Source of the DNA: Loripinus fragilis
Taxonomy: Eukaryota; Mollusca; Bivalvia; Lucinida; Lucinidae
Direction: 5' to 3'
Assembly (NCBI GenBank): GCA_964019695.1
Contig: OZ026517.1
Span: forward strand, 75,377,365 to 75,441,364
Length of the DNA: 64,000 bases
A model generated the notes under the pieces. The model was given only the letters and a program-made list of their open reading frames with translations, had not been told where the DNA came from and made no database searches. This document shows, one piece after another, positions 36,801 through 46,365 of the stretch. The translations under genes and the position numbers were made by a program. Position 1 is the first letter of the stretch. Each line of letters begins with the position of its first letter.

Positions 36801-37640
36801 CATGTAGTTAATGGAACTTATTATTTTACTTACCTTTTGATGTCACTGTCTATCGCTAAGCTTGTTTTAAGCTGATAGGCTCCTTTTCTGGAGCGGATAG
36901 GGCTCAGGAAAAGCAGTTTTGAACCGATAGGCTCCTTTGCGTCTATATACCGTGACTAGTGCTTTCATTTTATCATCATATTCATTCTTTCAGATAAGAA
37001 GGACAACTATAAAAGCTTGGATGAGTTTGAATTCAGTCAAGATCCCATCACCTATTATGGAGTAAGCTGCCCTTGAGCATCTTAAAAATTGATTGATAAT
37101 GTTGTGACCACTCTAGCGCCTTCATTTTTGATTGGATCTTCTTCATTCTTGCAGGTAACAAGGACAACCATAAAAGCTTGGATGAGTTTAATTTAAAATA
37201 GAACCAACTTTAGACTGTGGAGTTAACTTCCCTTGAGCATCATAAAAAATCTGAATAGACTTACAATGGGAGATCTGTTGTGACCACTCTAGCACCTTCA
37301 TTTTTGAATGGATCTTCCTCATTTGTAGGTAACAAGGACTTCCATTAAAGTTTGAATGAGTTTGATTTTCCGCCACACCCATCCACCAGCTACAGAGTTA
37401 GCTGCCCTTGAGCATCTAAAATATAACTATATAATGTTGTGACCACTCTAGCACCTTCATTTTTCATTTGATTGTCTTCATCCCTGTAGGTTACCAGGAC
37501 ATACATAAAAGTATGGATGAGTTTGAATTTTGGTCAGATCCCATAACTGACTACGGAGCTAGCTGCCCTTGAGTATCTGAAAACTACAATTTCACCAGGT
37601 TTCCAATGCAATTTTTATTCAGATCTTTTTAATACTGGCA
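33816..37640. repeat. Dimeric satellite, about 161 + 176-bp units
   Basis: The landmark TTGTGACCACTCTAG recurs at about 34,164, 34,325, 34,501, 34,667, 34,842, 35,000, 35,178, 35,336, 35,514, 35,674, 35,851, 37,110, 37,278 and 37,438. Spacing alternates near 161 and 176, a dimeric higher-order unit of about 337 bp. Every unit has ATTCTTGCAGrTAACAAG and TTAGCTGCCCTTGAGC. The array begins after GTCCGTCC and CTGTCCACACTTTCAAAC. It is broken by a transposon at 35,864-36,955. Confidence 0.85.
35864..36955. mobile_element. DNA transposon inserted in the satellite
   Basis: Terminal inverted repeats of about 80 bp are nearly perfect: CACGGTATATAGACGCAAAG, then GAGCCTATCC, AAAACTGCTTTTCCTGAGCC and CTATCCGCTCCAGAAAAGGA. 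The motif GGAGCCTATA recurs internally (about 36,312, 36,381, 36,411 and 36,470 in both orientations). CTAG at 35,860-35,863 and 36,956-36,959 flanks it, and neighbouring satellite units show the uninterrupted site CACTCTAGTGCTTTC. No transposase is visible in about 1.09 kb. The CAC start is compatible with a CACTA-like family, but the duplication length (3-4 bp) is ambiguous. Confidence 0.85.
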
Positions 37641-37856
37641 GATAACTAGAACCGGCATAATATCTTATGTTTTTGGATTAATTCCTGGTCACTGTTTCAA
37701 GTTCAGAGTTATCTGCCTTTGAGCATCGTAAATTATGGTGTCTCCAAACATTATGCTGGCTCCATGGTGAGCGATCATTGCCCATTGGGCTACTTGTTTG
37801 AGATAACTCCTTGACACTTTTGTTCAAAGTTAATTGACCTGTGACTTATAATAATT

Positions 37857-38853
37857 ATCCCGACACAACCTATTTTCGACCGCCGCCTAATTTCGACCAC
37901 CTAATACTTTGCTTCATAAAAATCTTAATAGTCTGAATTTTGCAACTGTGGTGGATTAATTGTTTACAGGAGGGATGGGCAAGTTAAGTAGCGGTTTACT
38001 TTCAGCTTTTGTAGTTTAGAGTGAACTATGAACAAACATTGTATTAGAGGACCCTGTTTTCTTTAACTTTTTCTTATTACCAAACTACCTGCTTGGTTTC
38101 ATGGCTACAGTTTCTAAATTTTTGATACAAAATTCATATTTTATACATCTGCATGATGAACTGTGTTGCCTTCGACCATTGTTGCCAATTAATATTGAAA
38201 AGCTTACAGAATAAATTTATTTTGAGGTAAACTTTTGATATACCGTGCTTATGACAATATTCTTCATTTTCTTTACTTTTAACAAATGTTCAGGCTTCAG
38301 AAAATATCAAATAAATCACCACATCATCATCTACAACATTAACTATTTATACTGGCATGAGGCATAATTTCTCTGATGTTGAAATACATGTGCTTTGTCT
38401 ATGCTGATAGTAGAGAAATTGTTCAATGCCAAAAAACATTACCCTATACCCCCAAGTAATTCAACTGTCCGTTTAGAATTCCATACATGGTGTATATTTC
38501 CTGGTGTGTTGGACTACATTAACGTTTTCAAAAATAGTTGGCATGTGTTTTGCTTTTGTAAGGTTGTACTTAGAGCAGAACCATGTTCAGGGCTATTTGG
38601 TTTTGACAGAAAATATTTACCCCAGGCGGTCGGAAATAGGTTGCTAAATTCCTGAATTCGCTACCACTGACCACTTTCTAAATGAAAGGCCTTGTCAGAC
38701 TTACAAGAGGAAACTCAAAACTTTATAGTTCTATATTTGTTGCTCTTGGACTGATCGATAATATAAAGCAATAACCAAAACAACAGGACTTGAAAGTAAA
38801 TAAAACAACACAAAAATACTTCTTAGGCGGTCGAAAACTGGTTGTGCCAGGAT
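37857..38853. mobile_element. DNA transposon with ACAACC...TTTTCGACCGCC ends
   Basis: The left end ATCCCGACACAACCTATTTT, then CGACCGCC, is mirrored by GGCGGTCGAAAACTGGTTGT and GCCAGGAT at the right. Internal copies of the phrase occur at about 38,163 and 38,622. The flanks carry ATAATT at 37,851-37,856 and 38,854-38,859, a possible 6-bp duplication. A + frame of 86 codons inside has no recognised domain. Confidence 0.7.
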
Positions 38854-38859
38854 ATAATT

Positions 38860-39335
38860 GGTAATAAGGAGCAATTATGGATTCTAATATAATGTATATT
38901 GAATGCAGTCAATGAGCAATATTTGTGCATATGACTGCTTAGATGCTTCTGTATATTGGTGATGAGCTGTGTCATATTTATACGTACAAAAATCGGAGTG
39001 GGTTGTTGACAGATAGAAATTGCTTCACTTAATTCAAGTTTGGGTGGAAATTGGATCTAGGGAGGAGGTTTAGTCTACCCCATTCTTGTTTTCTCTCTCT
39101 CTGTGTATCTCTAGGAGGCCAGTGATTCTAAATAGCTATTTTTTTTTAGGTCTTGCGTTCGATGCGTGTTTTTATAGTTATTTTGTTTATTTCATTTTAA
39201 TGTCTTTTGTTCATATTCACTTTTTAGGAAAACTGGTCATTTATATTGATAAACTGTCTTAAAATTACCCGTGAGCTCATTAAAAGTTGTAGCAATTATC
39301 ATTTACTGGTCAATTGACTTAGAATAAAGGTGTCA
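38860..39335. other. No recognisable feature
   Basis: No gene or strong repeat seen, only a short TCTCTCTCT patch near 39,094. Confidence 0.35.
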
Positions 39336-39339
39336 ACGA

Positions 39340-39910
39340 GATGTTATTCTTTTGCTGGTATCTGAACTCTCTTGACCTATACCAAGCAGAGAATCAAGTT
39401 TTCAAGCCAACAAGTTTATTTGTAATTGTAGGGTGGGGAAAGAGTGGGCCGGCCCATTCTTTCCCCCCTCCAAAATCTTCAGATCTTTCTATTGATCAGT
39501 TACAATTGTAGTCTTTCAGTTTATGTTACTCTTTCACTGTATCTTAACACTTATGAATGACAGATTCCAAAGAGAGAATCAAGTTTTCAAACCCAACATT
39601 TTATTTGTACTGCTACATTGTTGGGTGGGGAAAGACTGGGCCGGCCCATTTCCCCCCCCCCCCCCCCCCCCCCCCCCTCACCCCTCCTAAATGTTCTGAT
39701 CTTTCTATTTATCTTTCAGTCTTTCAGTTAATGTTATTCTTTTAATGTATCTGAAGACTTATGAATGACTCATTCCAAAGAGATAATCAAATTTTCAAAC
39801 CAAAAAGTTTATTGGTTATCTCCCTCCAAAGTGTTCCAACCTTTGTATTTTATCTTAGTGAATTGATTCTTCCAAACAGTGGGTTGGGGAAAGACTGGGT
39901 CGATTTTCCT
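39340..39910. repeat. Three tandem units of about 200 bp with GGGCCGGCCC
   Basis: Each unit reads TTATTCTTTT, CCAAAGAGAGAATCAAGTTT, TGGGGAAAGACTGGGCCGGC. The second carries a 26-C run at 39,652-39,677. The palindromic core GGGCCGGCCC is the same as in the cluster at 40.2 kb. Confidence 0.65.
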
Positions 39911-40119
39911 TTAACCCATTCAAATAACCATTTTGAATTAAGAACATACTCATTTTGTTTTTTGAATAGGCTAACCATTTATAATCAAATCCTTCTACAC
40001 CCTCTGCACTTTTGTGCTGTGTTGAGGGTGGTAGAGTTATAATACAGCTATTTCAGAATGATATTTAATTTGATTTAACTGCACAATGACACATATATCA
40101 TTTTCAAGCCTTTTCCGAA

Positions 40120-40290
40120 AAAATAACATGGGGGGAAAAAACTGACTGGGTGGGGAAAAAACTGACTAGTCAAATCTTTCCCCGGGGGAAAAAACTGACC
40201 GGTCAGTTTTTTCCGCGGGGAAAGAATGGGCCGGCCCATTCTTTCCCCGGGGAAAAAACTGACTGGGGAAAAAACTGACCGTTACACCGG
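40120..40290. repeat. Cluster of overlapping perfect palindromes
   Basis: GGGGAAAGAATGGGCC and its complement form a perfect 32-bp palindrome at 40,217-40,248, extending to about 62 bp with one mismatch. A neighbouring perfect palindrome, GGAAAAAACTGACC plus complement, lies at 40,187-40,214. The phrase GGGGAAAAAACTGACTG repeats through the cluster, which ends ACTGACCGTTACAC. The complement of that end recurs at 54,893. Confidence 0.85.
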
Positions 40291-40377
40291 GAGTATCCTC
40301 TTATACTCTCATGTATGTTCAGAATCAATTTTATTGGCTGTAGTACTTTGAAATAGCGCTAAAATAAAGCCTCGACA

Positions 40378-40731
40378 ACATAACTTTGTATTTCCGTCAG
40401 TGACCAGTCCGTTTATGCTGGGTCCGAGGATTTCAAACAAAAACTAGTTCAGGTTGAATCAAACAGGTGTGAATGTGGTGAAGTAGAAAACACTGAGCAT
40501 TTTTTGTTAGAGTGTCAGCTGTATGAGGACCAACGACTACAGTTGCTGTATACCCTTCAATCACAAGTAGGAACCACAAATTTAGATTTACTAGAGTTAC
40601 TTTACAAATCGCGGAGAGCAAAAAAAACTAAATTTTACATTTTTTGTTTACATCTTAAACCTCATCAAAATCTTAGAAAAATACCTAGAGAAAATGACCT
40701 TTGTGAAGAGATTTACATAGAGACAATATAG
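40378..40731 (+). pseudogene. LINE retrotransposon fragment, C-terminal end of RT polyprotein
   Basis: A + strand frame, open from about 40,378, reads CECGEVENTEHFLLECQLYE then DQR, ending at TAG. The C-x-C-G...E-x-x-E-H-x-L-L-x-C pattern is the cysteine/histidine segment that follows reverse transcriptase in many LINE polyproteins. No RT catalytic motifs lie upstream. The sequence there is the palindrome cluster, so this is a 5'-truncated or chimeric fragment. Which LINE clade is unclear. Confidence 0.6.
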
Positions 40732-40739
40732 CTAATCTC

Positions 40740-41901
40740 ATACCGAGTTTTTCCGAAATGTTCCGATTAGCTGCGAGCTCTCCCGATTAGAAAAATATCT
40801 GGCCAATCAAAAAAACTTCCCAACGAAAAATGCATATATTGAGTATATATTTTGCTTTATTTGTTGCAAACAAAGCATAAAAATAATTTTGTTGCGCAAA
40901 AAGTGTGGCTTGTTTAGTTCTTTATTCAGGAAAATTATTCCTAGTAACACTACCCTTACTTTTCAAGAAGTGGGTGGGGTAACTTAACCCCTCACATTTT
41001 GTCAATGGCATAAGAACTTCTCATGGTATCCCATTTACTATCACAAAATTGATTGATTTCTACTCTTAAGGCATTTTTACTTTTTTGTTTGCCACCGGTT
41101 TCAATTGAAATGAACCATAACGTCAACTCATAGCTAAACTTACTCTGCCCCATGGGAAGATTATAAGTTATCTTCCCTTTGTTCTGGTTTACAAAATTTC
41201 TTTTGGTTCAATTCAAAGAGCATATTGGTTTCAATTCAAAAAGCTTAAGTGTGCTTGACAAAAATACCAACCCACAGCATTTTTAAACTACCTTCGGTTA
41301 TATATTTTCAAAATATGTGCATTGTGACATGCGATTTTTAGGCGAAAAAATTAGCGCATTGCCTGTCTTTCTAGACGCTTTTGGTATTCCTGTTCCGGTA
41401 TTTAGTTATTAGAAACATCCAACTCGGTCATCAATTGTATACCAGATTGTGACCTACTAAATGATACAAAATTATCTAATTTCATGAACTATTGTTAATG
41501 TTCTGCACACTTTTCAAAAAGTAAAATGTTATATCTAACACTGAAACTTTGCGTTTTCCAGTATACAAACAGTACATGTATTCACAATAATATTTTTCAT
41601 GTCTGCATTAAATTATCCTCATGAAATTAGCGCCATAACATAATGGAGAGATAGCTCTTTAAAATGATACCAATTAACATGTTAGGGTTTGTAAATCGGT
41701 TACTCACAGAGATAAAAGACCATGCTAAGAACTTTACAAATGCCCCTCGTATTATGTCAACTCTTATGTTTATTTCCACATACAATGTTTTGATACAATG
41801 ACGAATATGGTAGACCCTGATCGGGATGTACCGTTTGTTGTCAGTCCTGTCACATGCATGTACATGTATGGTAAAAATGATTACTTTATGTTTTATTTTA
41901 G
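40740..41901. other. No recognisable gene; probable intron sequence
   Basis: AT-rich, no repeat recognised. It ends in TTTATGTTTTATTTTAG, a good 3' splice acceptor at 41,901. Confidence 0.4.
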
Positions 41902-42188
41902 ATTGTGAGGAGTCTGCTTTGCTGACATATTAAGACCTATGTAAACATAATTATTTCATATACTGCTCTTAAAGAAGAGAACAGATGTTTCTGCAAAAAT
42001 TGAGCTGCTGATCAGAAAATTACAAAATTGCCAATCTTCAAAAGTAAATAGTATTGTTAAACATTCATCGATCTGCAGGCTTTTTAGAGACATGTGAAAG
42101 CTAAAAACATCAATAAACAGCCCAGTTCAACAGGAAACAGATTTGATCCTTTAATAAATACAATAGATTGCAGTAATGCTAGCTCTCA
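41902..42188 (+). other. Probable 5' untranslated part of the long exon
   Basis: It follows the TTTTATTTTAG acceptor and precedes ATG 42,189. It holds several short upstream frames (ATGTAA near 41,939, ATGTGA near 42,092), which would limit translation if retained. The ATG context is weak (T at -3, G at +4). Confidence 0.4.
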
Positions 42189-43805
42189 ATGGATGATTTG
42201 GAAGAGTTTACTGATTTATCAGAGTCTGAACTAACAATGTCTAAATATAAAAGAGTCCTTAGACACCACCCTCCTGTCAAATACTTTCCTGATATGAAGA
42301 TGCAGAAATCTCAGAAAGTTAAAAAAGCTATAAAAAGCAGCTTTAGGACATCCAAAAGACAAGTAAATAAACCAATTCATACAGTAAGAAGAACTAATTG
42401 TATTCTAGGTGCTCTGTCAGAGCCTCTTGACATACTTGATTCTCAGTTGATGCAGGCTTGTCCAAGAAACACAAGTGAAGTAAGAGGAAGTCTCAAGGAA
42501 GCAATAATTTCTACAAACAAGAGGGTGTGTGATACACAATCAGAAGCCCTTGACTATCCTACTTCAATTAATTGTGGACATGATATGCAACCATATCCAC
42601 TTTATCTCAGACGCATTTAAGAACCCATTTCACCGGATCTTGGACATGCTGATTATGAAACTGTTCCCTCTAAGATAAATTGTGTACAGAATTTGCATTT
42701 AGATGCACCTTATCATAGGAATGTTAATGAGATCCCTATTGATCTACGACATGATAATGAAACTTATCCCACGACAATAAACTGTTTCAATGATCTGGAT
42801 ATGCTATCAGACCCACCTGATCTTGCATGTGATCATGGAACCATTCCCATTACGGTATACTGTATTGAGGATGATTTGGATATAGAGGCTGATCAACCTA
42901 AGGCTGCACATGTTCAACATGATAACGAAACCAGTTCCACAACAACAAGTAAGCAGAATATACTGTCAGATCCACCTTATTTGATACATATCAAAGAAAC
43001 TCCACCACATTTTAGGGTTGATAATGAAACTCCACCGCATCTTGAACGTGTTCATGAAACTTTAAGTCATCTTAGACGGGGGACTGTTCCCCCTACGATA
43101 AGCTGTGTCCATGATATTCAGTCAGAAACACCTGGTCATAGACATAAAGATGGAACTAGAAACGGGAACCTCCAAAGCCATTCATCTGTAAATCAACCTG
43201 GTAAAAATGTATCTCAGGGAAAATTATGTCATCATTTCCCCAGAATATATGATGCATCTTCTCAAGACCACAAAAAAGAAAGTGTTACAAAGACAATAGT
43301 TGGACAAAAAAACAACCATAAATATCCTAAGGACAACTTCTGTATAGAAATAGAAACTCCAGCGGTTAATGAAGATAGGTCTGACAAGCTAAGAGTTAAT
43401 GAAGATGGTTCACACAAGCTAAGAGTTAAAGAAGATAAGTCGCACAAGCTAAGAGTTAATGAAGATAGGTCGCACAAGCTAAGAGTTAATGAAAATAGGT
43501 CACACAAGCTAAGAGTTAATGAAGATAGGTCGCACAAGCTAAGAGTTAATGAAGATAGGTCACACAAGCTAAGAGTTAATGAAGATAGGTCGCACAAGCT
43601 AAGAGTTAATGAAGATAGGTCACACAAGCTAAGAGTTAATGAAGATGGTTCACACAAGCTAAGAGTTAATGAAGATAGGTCACACAAGCTAAGAGTTAAT
43701 GAAGATGGTTCACACAAGCTAAGAGTTAATGAAGATAGGTCTCAAAACCTAAGAGCAGAAGTTCTTGAGGACCATCAGTCAATGACAGAAACTACTACTA
43801 CAAAG
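42189..43805 (+). CDS. DNMT3-like gene, long repeat-rich exon with an in-frame stop
   Basis: I do not recognise the protein here; its place in the DNMT3-like gene is inferred from splicing. The likely exon is 41,902-43,805, after acceptor TTTTATTTTAG and before donor AAAG/GTAAGA, leaving phase 0 as exon 55,185 requires. Translation starts MDDLEEFTDLSE, acidic then strongly basic. A TAG at 42,180 bounds it upstream. Next come degenerate 30-40 residue repeats with an ET-P-x-x-INC core, then 13 copies of VNEDRSHKLR (43,365-43,754). A single in-frame TAA lies at 42,618-42,620 between the repeats. The frame continues unchanged after it, so the stop may be an allele, an error or a true break; ATG 42,693 would be a downstream start. 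If unspliced, the frame ends at 43,952. No PWWP domain is visible. Confidence 0.6.
43365..43754 (+). repeat. Coding tandem repeat, 30 bp x 13
   Basis: The unit GTTAATGAAGATAGGTCGCA plus CAAGCTAAGA encodes VNEDRSHKLR. Units 1, 3, 5 and 13 carry extra changes, and AGG/GGT alternation gives R or G. The length is exactly 390 bp, so the frame is kept. The antisense strand is also open, only because the period is a multiple of three. Confidence 0.95.
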
Positions 43806-45247
43806 GTAAGACCTCAATCCCCTTCACAAATCTTGAACAGTAAAATCTGTGTAAAACAGCCACTTTCAACAAGACCAAAAATTGCTTTCAAGAATAATTA
43901 TCACTTAATGCAGGTCAAAGTATTGCAGGATGCTCCACTTGACTTTCATTAAGCTACCAATTGTTATTAAGGTCTTTATTTTGTCTATTTTGGAGTTGCC
44001 GTTTTACACAGGTATTACTGTAAAAGGGTAATTTTGATTTTGTGTCTCAAATCAATACTGTGTATACTCAAAGATTGGTCAAGTTAATTTCTTAACAAGT
44101 AATTGGGTGTGCTTTAATGCACCAGTCATTTGCAACCATGTCCCCCGAGGGCCGGAGATAGTGGGGGCATACCGGGGCTAAAGTACCATGATTTTACCTT
44201 CGAGGTGTCCCGGTAGTGCCGTGGATATGCCGGGCTTTTGATTCCCGCCAATTTTGCCAAAACAGTGGGTGTTTTACTGGGTTTAACCGAGATATAGTGC
44301 GGTGTTTTGACAGCCCTACTGAAAAAAATACCAAAATTTCAGTGAAATTTCAGTGTTTTTCAATGAAGCTTAAAATTTCAATGAACAGTCATTCACTTAT
44401 GTGTTTCCAGGACTTAAGTGACCTCCGTTTTTTGCTAAGCATTCTTTAATGGTGATTTTAATTGAAAAATAAATAAGAAATGAATTTAGATATAGACCGT
44501 GTAATTGAATTAATTTTTTCCACATAAATGTGAGTTTTTGTATAGTCTGGGATTAGATGGAATTTTGGTGTGTTTTTGCCGCTCCTCTTTGAATTAGTCC
44601 CCTAAGGATATAAATAAAACATGGCTTATACGGGTCAGTGGAGGTAATTCGTCAGTCCTACAGATAAGAGTGCATAGCAGAAAATTATTTTTCCTATGTC
44701 TCAACCAAAAATATTTGCAAAAAATATTTGGTGTGTACTCAAAGCAACCGTCTTGATGATACCGTTCTTTTGAGCACCCACAACACCTGTTTAAACTGAT
44801 GAAAAAAGTCGCAGCTTCACGCTAAAATTGCTTAACTGGACCAATCTTCGCGCATTAGGCTATGATTCACTGCTTATACTGACTTATAATTTCATTGTAC
44901 ATCTAAAACCGATGCCTTGAAATAGCGATTCAAGTAATAGTATATTGTCTAAACCTTAAATGCTGGGTTGTTGTTGTCCTCTGCTGAATTTTCTTTCGAA
45001 ATGATTATTTTCTAAAAAATATGTCTTTCAGGAATACAAGTAGGTTTTCAAACAGTATGGATCCAGATAATGCCCAACATTTTAGCCTGAACTTTGCTTT
45101 GGCTGTTGACAAAGTTTATCAGCGAAATATCTTAAGCAGGCAAATATTTGATGCTCTTGAAGTTTAATGTATATCCCCGATTCGCTACTTCTCTTCAACT
45201 CACTAATTTGCTTGAATTGTCGTCATAAACTCTTTACTTACTAGTGC
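43806..45247. other. Start of large intron, no recognisable gene
   Basis: It starts at donor GTAAGA and includes the alternative tail of the long frame to 43,952. I see no exon. A 37-codon frame at about 45,057 (MDPDNAQHF) is repeat-like and related to the GATCCAGAT family. Confidence 0.4.
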
Positions 45248-45406
45248 CGTCTGCTGATAACCTTTGCAAACAATCTAGACCCAGATCAGACCCGACAGGC
45301 ATGATCTGGGTCCAAACTGCTTGACACTCTTCTGATATTACCGAATTTATTTAGAAAAAAAAAACAACAACAAAAAAACTGATTTTGAAAAAAATATCAG
45401 CAGACG
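45248..45406. mobile_element. 159-bp MITE carrying the GATCTGGGTC hairpin
   Basis: The ends are perfect 12-bp inverted repeats, CGTCTGCTGATA and TATCAGCAGACG. The core is the hairpin AGACCCAGATCAGACCC...CATGATCTGGGTCCAAACTG. This copy defines the unit behind the dispersed hairpins at 9.7-11.5 and 58.5-58.9 kb. Confidence 0.75.
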
Positions 45407-46186
45407 ATAAAACCATGGCAAATTACCTTGTAGGCAAAAAGAGTCGATGAATTGAAATGGAAGGTGCTACATATACATGCAGGTATCATGCTTAAGCCTT
45501 ATATTTGCCTGCTTTCAATACGGCACAGTCTAGGACCCATATAGACTTTTACAATTGCGTGTGTGCGTGCGTGTGTGTATCAAAGTGATGACGAGTGAGG
45601 TTTGCGGAATAGATTTTCGTTGAATCAGCGGATATAGATATTCCTGTAGGCTAGTATATATCATCATAGCAATGCAAATATACCACGTGTATCTATAGGG
45701 GTACGCATGGGTATATTCATGGGGGAAAACAACTAAGTTATTCTTTTGTACAGGGGCTTTGGGCTTCATTTACAAATAAGGGTGTCTCCCAAAAATAAGT
45801 TTTAGTTACACGGTGTGCATTTTAATCCACATGTTAAGTGCCGTTCTTCTAAGTTCAATGTAAAGCTGTTTAAAAAAAGAAAAACGTGGGTCACTAAACT
45901 CTGGAAACACTATAGTAAAATTTCACTGAAATTTCAAAGGGCATTGAAATTTATTTCTTAATTTTGTTAAACCAGTGATTTTATTTGGGATTTCGGGAAT
46001 TAAGCTACCTTTTCCTGTGAATTTGGGAATTTTTATAATAAAAATTTGGAAAATAAGTGCTAAAATACATGAAATTGGGAAAATAAAGGTCATTTTTGGA
46101 TTGGGAATGACTCCCATATAAGGCGGTAAAAATGGCCAAATAAAATCACTGTAAACTTATATTTTCTGTCAGATGATCATCATATG
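45407..46186. other. Intron sequence, no gene
   Basis: Only a GTGTGCGTGCGTGTGTGT patch near 45,559 stands out. Confidence 0.35.

Positions 46187-46251
<65 letters not shown>
46187..46251. repeat. (ATT)n microsatellite
   Basis: About 21 perfect ATT repeats. Confidence 0.9.
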
Positions 46252-46253
<2 letters not shown>

Positions 46254-46365
46254 CTGCTAGAGGCTAAACACAGTGAGTATCTAGATATGCACATGATTTG
46301 CTTTTTCCAAGCCTTATAAGATATTCGCCGGGATTTGAAGTATCGCCAGATGCAAGATTTCACAA

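Noticed and set aside
43262..43717. Minus-strand frame of about 150 codons, leucine/serine-rich
   Set aside because: It is antisense to the 30-bp coding repeat and exists only because the period is a multiple of three.
44990..45170. Possible small exon reading MDPDNAQHF
   Set aside because: The DNA resembles the dispersed GATCCAGAT repeat family and lacks convincing splice sites in phase with the gene.
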